From: Membranipora membranacea
Taxonomy: Eukaryota > Bryozoa > Gymnolaemata > Cheilostomatida > Membraniporidae
Length of the DNA stretch: 64,000 nucleotides
Reading direction: 5' to 3'
Assembly (NCBI GenBank): GCA_914767715.1
Contig: OU612070.1
Location: 25,594,025-25,658,024 of the forward strand
In this document: piece after piece, positions 50,096 to 63,039 of the stretch
Layout: every line of letters begins with the position of its first letter
How positions within the stretch are numbered: position 1 is the first letter of the stretch
Made by a program: the position numbers and the translations under genes
Notes under the pieces: model-generated
What the model saw: only the letters and a program-made list of their open reading frames with translations
Databases searched by the model: none
Told to the model about the DNA's origin: nothing

Positions 50096-51232
50096 CTATT
50101 GTGACATATAACCAGAATCTGATGAGGGTATACCTCCACTCGACTCCCCGTCAGAGCTATCCCCTCTGCTCTGACTTGACATGTAGGGTGTGACACCTGT
50201 AACAGTACCTGTACCTCGCGTGGTGCCCTGTCTAAACAACAACTAACTATCCTTGAATATGATTTCAGGATGCTGCAACAATTTAAATGTCACTGATCCA
50301 CTATCATTCGTCTTCAATTCCACCTGCAAATATAAAATACAGATATGCTCAATAAATGGGAGTTGGTGATCCAACATCAAGGAGAGCATAACTCTTTATA
50401 TGCTGTTCAGGGCTATGTACCTATGCAAATGGATACTTCGAATGGATCACATGAAAAGGTAAATAACTGAAGACCATGATGTGTTCAATCAGTTGGAGTC
50501 GTTCAACTAACATCAAGGAGGGCATAACTCCTTAAACATGTTAGACCTAGTGACCTGTACTATACCAAAACAAGGGGATATTTTGATTGCAGAACCCCAG
50601 CACGATTTGTCAGCAGCTGTCAAAATTTGCGAATAACAAATGAGGTTCTTACTGTAGACATGGAGACGATCGCCGCCGTTTGACACAGACTCCCTACATG
50701 TACTGTACACTGGAAGCCTGCCTTTACACATTTCTTATGGAACAATAAATTCAGCTTTGCAGTAAACTCTGTACATACTTGCGCTTCTGTCTTCAAGCTT
50801 GTTAGCACTGTACCCTACAAAAGTAATAAAGAGTTCATCGTGCAAATTCTTATCTTGGTTTTGTATACATGTCACAGATTTTTTCTTTAGTTGGCACAAA
50901 ATCTTTTTCCTGATTATGAAGGTATTTTATGAGTAGTGATGCACAGAATATGTGGGAAAAAACTGCGGTGACGAAAACATGATGGGAAAATGTTTTCTAT
51001 GCTTACAGTGGATGTAATTTTCTAATGAAATAACTTGAATAGTTACCTTTCTCATGTTGGGTAATTCCTCATTAGAGTTAACGGGAGCTAAGGCTAGGGC
51101 AGCTGCCTGTCCGGCTTTCACCAATCTGCAGGGGAAACGATTCCGGTGCATAGAAGTTACCTTGACCTTCCTTGACCTTTCCCTTCATCCGATGGTCCAG
51201 CGAGGAGAACATCATCTTCCTTTATACACCCT
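50096..51232 (-). pseudogene. GTPBP1/GTPBP2-like GTPase gene, 3' exons (pseudogene)
   Basis: Exons on the minus strand: 51232-51047 (EDDVLLAGPSDEG, then SMHRNRFPCRLVKAGQAAAL), 50814-50653 (GTVLTSLKTEAQ, FTAKLNLLFHKK, CTVHVGSLCQTAAIVSM), 50323-50096 (SVTFKLLQHPE, LLFRQGTTRGTGTVTGVTP). These follow domains II-III of the EF-Tu-like GTPBP1/2 family in order, with phase 0 junctions. Damage: TAG at 50243-50245 in the last exon, where the left-arm copy has AAG, and a frame break in the first exon at a duplicated AAGGTCAAGG. G-domain exons are not in the window; the DUF885 R2 pseudogene begins right behind it. Tail-to-tail with DUF885 copy R. Confidence 0.8.
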
Positions 51233-51382
51233 CTACAATGATGAGAATGAAAGATCGATTAGAAAACTTATAAGTGAACTCAAAATAGCAGCGACACCTA
51301 CAACCCTACTGTCATGCATCTTTTTGGTGGGTTTCCTGATTGTATCAGCTCTTGTTGTAAGCTTTGCTCGTTTTTGTTGCAG

Positions 51383-52811
51383 TCTGAAGCTATATATGCG
51401 GCCTCTGTTGCTACATGAATCTTTACCAGGACACCACTACCAGATATCCTACAACCTGTTGGTTTATCCACTACCTGACTATCTGAGGCACTACAGCTAT
51501 GCTCACTACAGTCAAGATGGCTTCAAGTTCCCAACATTTACTGCAAACATTGAGGTAATCAATTCTCTGAATGACATCAAACAGCAAAAATATAAATATG
51601 TTTATATATTACTTTTATACATTACTACTAAACGCTTTTAGCTCCTCCGAAAGTCTTAAATTCAGAAATTTAATTAAAAAGTATGAAATCAATTCTTGTG
51701 ACGCGTTATAACAACACAAAATTCATCACAGTTACGAGCCCCAGTTCATGAAAGCCCTGAAGAACCAGATCTCATTTCTATATCTCATTTAGCATAATAA
51801 CAACGCATTCAAAATAGATGATAGATTACATGGTTATCCTCACATGTAACAAAGGAAATATTATTTCCTTTGTTGCTGTGCCCTAGAAATGAAGAAAGCA
51901 ACGTACAGATATAAAAAGTCATGATTATAACAACATTTCTAACCTGGTCGATAAGGAAGAGAATAACCTGATTCTGTATTGTATTTTTACTGGTTTTCAG
52001 GGTTGGGGATTATATGCTGAATACCTCGGAAGTCAAGGTATGTTGGATGTGATAGAGACAGATGCCGAGCGACTTGGTCAGCTCTCCTGTGAGAGTCTGA
52101 GAGCTGCTAGACTGGTTGTAGATACGGGTATGCACTTCTACAAGCGAGTTATACATCAGAATAACTTCTCTGAATAAATCTAAACTTATTGCAGTGTTTT
52201 CACCAGTCTCCCTTGTCAACATTCAGCGATTTAAACTTTGATTCACCTTTGAAACCCAACCGACTATACTTTGTGGAAGTGAGTGGCACTGAATATATTG
52301 TTCGCGGTACCCTTCCTCCTCCTCCTCCTCCTCCTCCTCCTCCTCCTCCTCCTCCTCCTCCTCCTCCTCATCCTCATCCCAACAGCACTAAAGCCCCTCT
52401 CTGACACCACCAAACCTCCTTCAGACACTACACAAACCACCCCTCCGACACTACGACACCTACAACCCATTCAACCCATCCCATAACTAGCCCACTGCAA
52501 ATACGAAACTCCCCATTCACCTAAACACCCACCAATACTGACAGTGAGAAAAAATGAGCAAAACTCCTAGATCTTTGAGGAGCCTGATTATTATGATGTG
52601 GGTGCTTCCTTCGTATCATCATGTTTTTTTGATATGTTATAGCTGGACACGAACATGAGCTGAAGATTTCCTTAAGGAGAGCACGACTCTCAGTGATCAT
52701 GCTTGTGTTGGTCAGATAAAGCGATATATCAAAGTGCCCGGACAAGCCACAGCCTATAAGATTGGTGAACTGAAGATCAAAGACTCAGAAAGACAGCAGA
52801 AGAAAAATTAG
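51383..52811 (+). pseudogene. DUF885 pseudogene, copy R2 (exons 10-12 only)
   Basis: Three exons equal copy R exons 10, 11 and 12: 51383-51554 (with HESLPGHH), 52001-52143 (GWGLYAEYLG), 52643-52811. Damage is visible. Exon 12 has an in-frame TGA at 52656-52658 where copy R has an Arg codon, and a 1-nt deletion near 52780. The exon 11 donor is GC (AA|GCGAGT) instead of GT. Exon 13 is absent: homology stops at about 53195. Nothing upstream of intron 9 is present, because the copy abuts the GTPBP relic at 51232. Its intron carries the (CTC)n tract. A non-functional 3' fragment. Confidence 0.85.
52312..52372. repeat. (CTC)n microsatellite
   Basis: About twenty CTC/CCT triplets in the intron between exons 11 and 12 of pseudogene R2. 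Copy R has only a few triplets in the same place (47270-47285). Confidence 0.95.
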
Positions 52812-53771
52812 GTAATCTAAATCTTTTTTATCGTTAAGTCCTTGACTCAGTTGAGACCTATAATTATCTTTAGAAGTTATTATTTGGGCAGCACCTAGTC
52901 TTTACAGGTATTAGTGATCAAAGGCTGCCAGATGTGACATTTCATTATCAACCACATTCAAGCCATATGGCTGGTAATAGACAGCCATTTCCAGCACCCC
53001 CGAGTCGGAGTTTTAACACTTGAACTTAACTTTTTTCAAATATTCAATCACAAGGTTATTAGTTTTGAGTAATGCGTGCAAGGAAAATAATGACAAGCCT
53101 GTTTACTGCAGAATTTGTTTGTTTGAACGGCGAAGTTGTGCTGATGTTTGACAAGGGCTAATATCTTCATCCCTACCTTATCATTCCAGGCAGTTGCCAC
53201 TTATAGGTTTTAGTTATCTTATCTTTCATCATATTTTCATAGTCTCATAATAATTTGATGATAACTAATTTCTAATCAATTTTATTTATTTACCAGCCAC
53301 AGGCATATTTCAGAGTATATGTTTCTATTGCAACATTTTATCACATGTACAACGCTTAGAAATCATTGTTTGTAAACAATTTTATTAAGCTATTCATAAA
53401 TAAACTTTATTATTATTATTATTATAAATGTATAATAAAATATTGATAATGCATTTTATATCAAAATCAAAGACTTTTCTAAATACATTCGATTGATTGC
53501 TGTAAATATTTCGTTAAATGTTTTCCATGAAGATCAAATACAGAAAGAAGAATAAAAAACAAAGAAATCATCGCCAGAAAAGAAAAGATAAATTAGATGT
53601 TATCAAGATATCTATCTGTAATCATACATGTATGCTAGTGATTTCATAAAAAAGGTAATGCTTGAAAAAGAATAACATTGTAAATTTGGTGCATTGAAAC
53701 TCACTTTTTTTTAGAAATTAACGTCAATGATAGGCTATTACTAAGGACACGCCTCCTTTCGCTGACTTTCA

Positions 53772-56700
53772 CTAGAGACCGTCAGCCCCGCCCAGCCTTC
53801 TGTAGTCTCCCACTCCATACACAGAGTTATCTTCTTCTTGTGATACGGATTCACTTACTGGCACAAATGTATTAAGTGTTAGGTTATGACCTCTCTTAGT
53901 CAGCTCTGCTAAGTACTCCTGATAACAGAAACAAATCATCACAATGAGAAAAAGCTTTGTTGTGTTATTTTTGATATATGATAAATGTTTTTTTGTTTGA
54001 TGGGGGGGGGAGTGGCTCGAGTGGCACAAATATGGAATCAATCATCTTCTTCTTAGTTGTTTGGTACAAAATTGCAAAATATAGTCTCGATACTAACCCT
54101 TTGTACCAATACTTATAATGGAATCAGGTGGGTGCAATGGCTCACGGCCATACCACAAAATCATTGAGTAATTTGTAGTACAGATGATCTCCAATGACTA
54201 CACTACGGGAGTCTAGGTACATATCGTCATCTGAGTTTTGCGGAACAATAATTGCCATAGTGATATTTATTTCACATTTTAGGCTATGTTACACAGTCTT
54301 CACACTTACGCTGGGGAAACCTTTTTCGTAGAAGATGTTATTAGGTAGGAGTTGATGATGAAGTCTCGGAGTAGATACAGCCTCGGGGAGATCCATACCA
54401 AACCAAAGATTATTCATGATGGTCTACCAAATACATCATAGTGTAGACTCACTGTACTATCCGTGTTAACAAAACGTCTCAAAAATAAGATAACCCTCAC
54501 AACATTGATAGTAGAATGGGACAAGGCAGCATATTGATAACACGATATGAACAAGAGATATACTATACATATGTCATCACCATGCAGACCTACGCAGACC
54601 TACACAGACCTACACGGACATAGTCGGGCCCACACAGGCACAAATGTATGTCGTTATGAGGCAGACCTACCATTGAAGCTGCGGTTATTATTTTGGATCC
54701 ACCAGACCCACCAGTCACCAGCCTCACATCTCCATTCTTATCTATTATTATAGTCGGACTCATTGAAGACAGGGGACGCTTTTTGGGCTCTATCCAGTTG
54801 TTCTGATTTGATGGGGCTGTCCATGCATCATCTGTCCAGCTCGGCTTGTTGGGTAGAGAGAAATCACCCATCAGGTTATTGAATATAATTCCTGTTCGAC
54901 TACCCATCCTTTTAGAACCCCATCTGAAAATACCAGTATTTTACTTTGAAACAACTGTCACTGACCTCAAAAAAAGACTTAGCAACACAGTGTCAAAGTT
55001 ATCTTCTCCTACTCAAAAGAACAGCAACTGCATAGGAAAAAATTAAAAACTTCATTCTTTTTCTCCTTCCAAGTTAATTCTATAACAGAAGATGTCTTCA
55101 AAAAAATTTTCAAAAGACAATTTTCAGTGAATTGTTGCTCTTGGTGACTGTCTTTTATATATCGAAGTTACCACAACGCCAAGTAATTTATGTTTGATAG
55201 CCTAATATCGATCACCTGCCATAAGGAAACGTTTCTAACATACAACTTACACAGAGTTTACTGAAACAGTCACAGAGACGGCATCCCCATTACCAGATAG
55301 CACAGACATCTGAGATGTTCCTGTTGTGAGTCGGGCGTCAGTAGTGAGCCCGTAATATTCTAGATTATCATGAGTTCTGTCATCGGTTATCTTCTGTCTT
55401 ATCGATTCTATCATATCATTGTCCGTCATGTCTCTCATTGTCTGACAAGTATATCATCAAAACATAATTGCCCTGGTATGTTATTCAAACCTCAGCGCAG
55501 AATGGTTATACAAAGTTTTTATGGTGAGTTTTTCATATATTATACCTATCACCAAATATTTGTGTGTAAAACTAAAAAAAAAACCCTTGGTGGGGATGAT
55601 ACACTTTATTGACCAGTATATATTAATCCTTGTTTTGCGTGCAGTGATCTTGTTGCTGTTGATTTGGGAGTTCAAAGTGAGCTCAATAGACATTGGCATC
55701 TTAGTTTAGTCGTCAATGCGGTGCAGGAGACTTTGAATTGTAAGCAGGGATTATTGGACTAATACTAAATTACTTATCTTGATAACCTGCTACCAACTAG
55801 CCAGAGTTATCACACTTTCCTAGCCTTCTATCATGAATCAATGTAGCATGTGCTGGAACTATATTCGCCTATTAAATTGAGTTAAGAGCACTGACTTACT
55901 TCTGTGTTGTCAACAAAGTCTGCATCGCCAAGGTTTGACCTCTGAGCATAGGCAAATTTCCAGGCCTCCACGACTCGGTGAAATGTCGTGGCCGTCTGAC
56001 TTATCTTTGACTTATCTGAGGATATGGCGGATGGAGTCAGGTTGAAGCCTAAGATACAAAGAACATATGAGTTTTTTCGTTGTCCATTTATGGTTATTTT
56101 TATGAATTTGCCTCCAAAGACGAAGGAGACAACTTTAATTTAAGACAGATTGCCAAATATGCAGGAATATTGTGTATCGAGGCAATTTGAGATAACAGCT
56201 CATTATATTTTTGTAGAGATAAGGTATGACTCAGATGGATAGGACTCCCTTCTTTCCTATTGTGAGAGAAGCGTCGTTTAAAGTGGAACACCATATCACA
56301 GAATTATAAGCTCAGACTCACCGTCAAGTAGCCTGAGGATATATTGTAGCACAACACCTCCAGAAGGTGGGGGAGGTGATATCATTCTATATTCTCCATT
56401 CTTTAGTTCTCCTATTAAAGGTTCTCTTTCTGTGACTTCATAGGTCTGTAAATCATGCTCTGTAACCACCTGATCACCTGAAAGTGGAGAGTTACTCTTA
56501 TTATTACAAAGACAACATGTGAAATAGCTTTACAGGGTAAGATGGCTGGTTTGCTGGTAATAATTGTTATTTGAGTCTAATCATTTTTCAACCAATCGCC
56601 TGCTGATTATTTTATCGGGAGTGCTTTCTAGTTTGGGACCATAATTCAGGAGCATTTTTGGTTGGTGCTTCTCACTGAGAAAATTAAGAGGCTAATGAAG

Positions 56701-59700
56701 CCGGACAAGCACTCACCGATCTCAGCCAGATCAGCTAGGATATCGTCCTTCAGAGTCCCGTTATAGTAAGTATCCTTCCCGTCCCGTGCCACACGCCGGT
56801 ATGTGGCAGCTAACTTTATCATCTTCACTATGTCACCAGACTTCTTCATGGTACCGTCAGAATTAGTGTATACCGCCCTGCAATATAAGTCAAGAACTTG
56901 TATGCAAAAATGGTTTAAGTTGAGGGCTGTGATATTTCATTATCAACAGTGTGATAACATATTGAATTTAAAATGTTTAAATTGATTTATTTCACTTTTT
57001 ACTTAATTTTAGCCACGTGAAATGTTTTGGATAGTTCCTAAAATTTGATTTCCCCATTTCCTTTGCTAAATCCCTTTGAATAAAGTGCTGTAGTGCCAGT
57101 TCTGTACTCAGAGGTCGAATTCAACGTGTTAACATATATCTGAATGGTACAACATCTGGTAATTGTTTCGATGGAAGAGAATCATTTGTGTTAATGAGGC
57201 ACATGCGACCGCAATTCACTGTTACTTAATCAAGGGCCAATATTCAATGTGAAGTTCACAAAATATAATTAGGATTATGGGAGTTGATTTGTCTTAAATA
57301 GAAAGTATGCTACTCAAACACTTTGTTAAAATGATATTCAGAGATAATCATCTGAGCTGCTGCCCCATGAACGGTTGGCAAAAGGCAACTTACCAGTAAA
57401 ATAAGATATTTGGTCAATTTTAATCCGAAATGATACATATTACATACAACTCCAAAATTTGTATAATACCTACTGTAACTGAGCATCTAGCTTCTGAAAA
57501 TTGTTTTTCAGATGGTTAGCCGCGTAATCGTTGAGGATTATCCCATTCTCCATAAGACTTATAGAAGGCTTGAACAATCTGGACCAGTCAAGTCTACCAA
57601 ACTTCTGGTGAGCTGTCCATAATCCAGCTACCTCACCGGGAGTGGCTATCGATCCGCCGCCTACAAAATGGGAAAAGAAAAATGATATAGGAGTCTAAAT
57701 ATTCAAAATCGTGAAAATAGTTAAGTCACCACGCAGTAGGTTTGCAGGGATTGTGGCCGCCATTTTGCCATTGATACATAGATAAGGACAAATTGTAATA
57801 TGAAATAGTTCACTACAACGGGTTGAACATAGAATGAAATATTATATAGAATCATAAATGTTTTTTTTTTGTCAGGATACGACTCGCTACTCAAGATAAG
57901 GCCTGATCACTTCTCAGGTCAAGAGCTGGTAAAGTATAATCAAGATTATGTTAAATAGCTCTTGAGATTCCTGAAGAGAGAATATCTGAAAATAAAACAC
58001 CCTGGTAGAGATAACTCTCCTCTTTGATGAAATGATTCTAGTTTCTCCGTGTCATGGACATATGATGAGATTCTGTCGGGGCACCTTTATACTGTTTGGG
58101 GGAGATTCTGACAGGGCACCTGTATATTGTGAGAGGGAGGTATGGATTGGGCACCTGTATATTGTTGAAGGGTGTTATGGATAGGGCATCTGTATATTGT
58201 TGAAGGGTCGTGTTTTCGTACATAGTTGCGTTAGTCAGGTGACCAGCCCTCTCTATATAGTCTAATATGTAAGATTTCCCACTAGATCAGATCAAACAGG
58301 TTTTAACCGCCCAAGAGAGGCAGCAACTACAGAGTGAGTGGCCACTGCCGTGCAACTGGTGGTAGACTTGACCTGTTAGCCCGGTGTAGACCTGTTCAAT
58401 GTATACCCAATAGTTGAGAAGGCGACTGAGCCCTCCTGTCTGCCTGGTAGGCTGGCGGTTGCTCTGTTGGGATCTTATGCCTCTTAATTTGAGTGAATAG
58501 TCTGCCAAAAGTGACCAGCTATCTGACGGACTACTCCTAGATTCTGACCTTATCAACTGCATTATTAATTTGAGGGCTATCATCATTAAAAACACTTTAT
58601 ATGGTATTCTCCATAACTGCCAAGCAAATAATGACCAATTGGGAATAAAAGCGGAAAAGTGATAAATTTTTATTATATTAGGTATTGTAGAATTTTGCGT
58701 AGGCTTGATAAACAGCAGATTGATGGAAAGATTTGCAAATCATATCAAAACTTGTCATATCAAACATGGCACTTGTATACTATTGAAGAGAGATAAGAAT
58801 ACGGCACCTGTATATTGTTGAAGGGTCGTGTTTTCGTACATGGTTGCATTAGTCAGGCTACCAGCCCTTTCTCTATAGTCCAATATGTAAGATTTCCCAC
58901 TAGATCTGCAGAACAAGGAAAAAAGAGATGAACTTGATGAGATTTCTGTTGAATTAAAGGGAATAGACTGACCATTCTATAGAAGGTGTCCATCTCTCAG
59001 CTCAGACCACTTCTTTAACAAAATTCATTAAGTATTTGTATTTCGATTTAAGGTCAATGGATCACATAACAATATTATTATTTGAAAAATCGCCAGGCAA
59101 TCGCTAATTGGCAAATACACCAAAACCCACCCTTGGTGTTGTGAAAAAAACTGACAGAAGTTTGAAAAAATTATCATCACTTTTTACCGATGCTCTATTT
59201 AATTAACACTACCATACAAGACTGTGCCAGCACTAGGATCGTACAGTTACTTTTCAAGAATCTGGCCGGAAAAGCCTGGTGGCCTGAAAGGCCTGGTATA
59301 TCGTTCGTACCTATCGTATATAGTCATAAAACCTCCTCCTCCGATTCCACTGGACAGAGATCTGTATACACCTAGACAGAGAGAAATAGATACGGCTGCA
59401 TCTACTGCTGATCCTCCCTCTGCCATCATCTGCCTGTACAATCATACGAGAGAAAATTTCAGCCGAGAAAAAAAAATTTCATAACTACTGCAGAACTAAC
59501 TTCCAGACTAGGTGAGCGTTAAGTTGGCAGGAAATAAAACAAATTAACAAAATCTAATTCTTACTGGACTTGAAAACATCAAAGTTAACAGAGAAAGTTC
59601 AGTGATTAAAATTACTAGTCCTGTGTCTTTCACCACAACGACCTTCAGGCAGTAATGACAGATAAGCAGTTGATTGTATATAAGGTACTGTAATGGAGTG

Positions 59701-60329
59701 CTTTTCTTCCCCTTTCCCTGACTGCGGCAAACCAAGGAGTTAAATACACTTTCCTTATTATACACTTGTCTTTATCTATTGGGTAAACATTGAGATTTTT
59801 AATTAGACTTACGTTCCGATGGTGGAGCATTCTTTCTCAGCACAAGCCACAGCAGCGTATCTGTATTTACCTTCACTTTCTGATGAGGCAGGCGTCGGCC
59901 ACACAACCTTAGAGTCATCCACTGGTTCGGGGGTAGTCGCTTTGACATCACCTGCACAAAGAACAGACGACTCTATACATATTTTTCAGATAAAACGATA
60001 TTTGAATTCATTTAATTAATTTAATTCAAATTTATCAAACGAAATGCATTGGTGTCTCCTGCAATTATTAATTCATTTGATTGGAAATCATATTTTCAGA
60101 GAGGGCAGTGTGAGTACTTACCAGCGCCTGCAGTTTGATGTGTCCCGTCTGCGGCTATCAGTTTAGGTATAATAACAATCAGAGCAATACTAGCTGCTAT
60201 AATGGCAGCACTAATAAATACTGTAATGATACACACAGAGGCAGCTTTACATGTTTTGAACCCGCAGAACGCTCTCTTATTCACGGAATCAACTCCAGCC
60301 CCAGCATGGTCAAACTTTTCAAAAGCCAT
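53772..60329 (-). CDS. Gamma-glutamyltransferase (glutathione hydrolase), type II membrane protein, 12 exons
   Basis: Exons: 60329-60122, 59951-59813, 59433-59311, 58905-58808, 57660-57474, 56877-56717, 56477-56322, 56048-55900, 55441-55251, 54923-54671, 54423-54310, 53918-53772; all phases agree, 641 residues. Residues 29-54 form a signal-anchor helix after a basic tail, as in animal GGTs. Family blocks: AEGGSAVDAAVS, SGIGGGGFMTIYD, YRERAG with R168 as the likely glutamate-binding Arg, TPGEVAGLWTAH, PPPPSGGVVLQYIL. The autoprocessing Thr is T449 (TTGTSQMSV), splitting large and small subunits. Then TGIIFNNLM, RPLSSM (523-525), VTGGSGG, and the C-terminal HHQLLPNNIFYEKGF. It should cleave gamma-glutamyl bonds outside the cell. 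Exon 3 has a weak donor (GTACGA). The gene looks intact. Confidence 0.92.
58040..58189. repeat. Minisatellite built from the exon 4 / intron 4 border of GGT
   Basis: About four units of 37-40 bp of GGGCACCTGTATATTGTTGA type. On the minus strand each repeats CAACAATATACAG|GTGCCC, the exon 4 3' end with its donor site. Confidence 0.75.
58190..58287 (-). pseudogene. Dead duplicate of GGT exon 4
   Basis: 98 nt, the same length as the true exon 4 (58905-58808), and open (GKSYILDYIERAGHLTNAT). The acceptor CTGCAG has become GATCTG and the donor GT has become AT, so it cannot splice normally. The catalytic Arg codon (AGA) is ATA here. Confidence 0.8.
58310..58690 (+). repeat. Dispersed repeat family A, copy in GGT intron 4
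   Basis: Shares the CCTCCTGTCTGCCTGGTAGG block and surrounding sequence with 2370-2700. It lies between the true GGT exon 4 (58808-58905) and its dead duplicate (58190-58287), so it was inserted between them or carried along. Confidence 0.6.
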
Positions 60330-60817
60330 GTCACTATGTTGCGTTCTTATGGAGACCGAGTTACAGTGCTGATCTTGATTCTAACACCGACTTATTTTTG
60401 ATCAGGCAGTTAGAAACAGAAGCTGTTTTATAGCTGGTCTGAAGATTTGTTATCACAGATATCGATGGGTCCTCAAGAAAGATAAGCCACTCCCCATCCC
60501 TATGATTTTCAAGTACATGAACAACTATACCACAACAGCTCCATGAGTTCCCATGCATTCCCTGATAGTTTTATTAATAATAACAACTGATAAATCCATT
60601 ACTTTGTGGTTATATTCAGCATATTTCTCAAGGAATATGAATATGTTAAAGCGTTTAGGAAACCCAAACTCAATCACTGTTTATATCAAAGAGATCTCAT
60701 ACCAACTAGCAAAACAACCAAATTTACTTGCACAAGGACGATTTTGAATGTCCAGGGTATGCTATCTGCCCTGCAACAGATTAACACTGAAATGATGACC
60801 CAATAACAGTATAATAG

Positions 60818-61781
60818 CACAGAGTAAGGATATACAGAGAGGACTCTTCAATGATCGTTATAGTGCCTGCGGTTTTTATCCACTAAGGAAATTCATCAAT
60901 CTGGCCACCTGCCAATTTCAGAATGTATATAAGTTACAGTGGAGTTTTGTCATGCAGACATAGCCACCTTTGATAGGTCATAATTCATTCTGTATTTATC
61001 CTAAAGACTGATTTCTAACTTTTCTGAAATGTCCAATCTTCAAGCTATACACCGTAATATTGTCATTTTCATGAGTAATCAAGGTTTTTAAAAAGAGTTT
61101 TATCATATAGATTTACATAGGGCTTAGGTCAATGCACGGACATATCCTAATTTTGATGACCAGCCGTCTATCAATTGTCACATGTACGCACAAAGAAATT
61201 TTAGAATCAGAATGATTCTAGCTCATAATCAAAAGGCATATTAGCATCAAATAAAAGTTGTTTTGATTCCAAGATAGTTCCCCTACTTCACCCTTAGAAT
61301 TAATCAAATGAGAATCATATTTTAGAGTTAATTTTACTCTTTTATCACCTTTGGCCAGTTTCAATTGCTCATTGTTTTTCAATTAGCAGGTCATTTTAGC
61401 GTCAAAATAATTCATTGCAAGGGTGAAGTAGGGGAACTATCTCAGAATCAAAACAGCGCTATTTTTTTTCTATATGACAAACTCATTTCAAAAACCTGGA
61501 TTACTCTTAACCTATCAATCTTAGCAAAAAATGACAATAATATGGTGTATAGCTTGAAGCTTGGACATTCCAACAAAGTTGGAAATCAGTCTTTAGAATA
61601 AATACAGAATGAATTATGGCCCATCAAAGGTAGGGATGTCTGCAAGAAAAATGCCATTATAACATATAGAGATAATGAGTTTTTGGCATCCAGCTCTGCA
61701 CAATTTTCCCCCCAGAGAAACAAAAACCGCAGGAACTATAACTATCATTGAAGTGTCCACTCTGTATATCCTTACTCTGTG
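60818..61781. mobile_element. 964-bp foldback MITE upstream of GGT
   Basis: Nearly the whole element is an inverted repeat. Ends CACAGAGTAAGGATATACAG at both termini, flanked by ATAATAG at 60811-60817 and 61782-61788. Internal arms include GATAGTTCCCCTACTTCACC near 61275 and its inverse near 61425. Lies about 490 bp upstream of the GGT start codon. No ORF of note. Confidence 0.85.
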
Positions 61782-61788
61782 ATAATAG

Positions 61789-62880
61789 TAAGCTTAGTAC
61801 TGGCTTACCTAGGACAGATACTAGGCTCCTATACTGGCTTTAGAAATGATCACAAAACAGTACTGGTCAAATCGTTTAGTTTTCAGGACAACAGTCTCTA
61901 ACTCCTTGGTCAAATGTAGCATATTGAAAGATAATTTAGTGTTAATAGGGGAGATAAAACACTCTAGACCCTTCAAGTATCTGAACTTTTGCACTTTGAA
62001 ATCGGTTATATCATTCAACAATGGCCTTGTGCGAGTAAATTTAGCTTTTGTGTCCGTTGCCATGAGATTACTTTGTTATGAACAGTGGTTGGTTTTTGCT
62101 TTCCTAAACAATTTAAACTAGTGTAGGATTTATCCGACTACTGATATGTTCCCACGTGGAACTAAGAAAAAAGGGACGATATCAACATTGCAAAGGAGGT
62201 GACAGCTCAACATCAGATTTCAGTAAGATTCAAATTACTGCAAAGATAAATATTTTAAAAGATCTTACGAATTGCGCTTACACTGGTATATTATAAAACT
62301 ACAATTAGCTGCACCGCATTTCCCAATATACAGAGATTAAATGGATAGATTGTTATTTTGCCACAATATTCAAAGGGCCATCACACTCGCCTTGATTTCT
62401 TCAAACACCAAAACCATCAATAGTCCGGTGGCAGCCCCCTCCTCTCTTGTCACTTCCATTTACAATTTTGGATGGATAGGGTCTGACATTTGTTTCTGGC
62501 AGAGTTTTTCATGTTCATCGATATGGTGATACTATACCTTAAACTAAGTTGCACAATAAGCTGCTAATTGCAAAAAACATTGCCGCAAAAGGGAAAATGA
62601 ATATAATATAATATAATATCATATAATATAATATAATATGATATAATATAATGCAATATAATATAACATAATATAATATATATATATATATATAATATAA
62701 TATGATATAATTTAATTTAATTTAATTTAATTTAATAGAAATATCTTCGCGCTTTCTAAAAGTAAGGTGCTCCATTATTGTCAATCTACAATCATCTTTA
62801 TATGAATGTTTTTCATGCAGTGACAGAACAAATATAAAAAATAGCTTCTTCAGATATACCTGGAATATTGAATTGAATTG
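61789..62880. other. AT-rich stretch without genes
   Basis: A TAATA-type pentamer/dinucleotide microsatellite lies at 62597-62740. The part 62465-62560 (GGATGGATAG..GTTTCTGG..GAGTTTTTCATG) is a diverged relative of 39838-39905 and 1930-2010. No coding signal found. Confidence 0.6.
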
Positions 62881-63039
62881 AGTTTATTTTGGTAATTGTG
62901 TTACAAACACATTACAAGTTATGTGTGAAACCATTTCTCTCAGTGATTGAGAAGGCGAATGCAAAAAAGGCACAATGCTGGACAAAAATCTTGAGGAGCT
63001 AGTTTTTGGCATGATAAGATATCTACCATTGGTTTCATT

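Noticed and set aside
52264-52470. Arg-rich, Pro-rich and Leu-rich open frames over the (CTC)n tract
   Set aside because: They are frames of a triplet microsatellite in a pseudogene intron.
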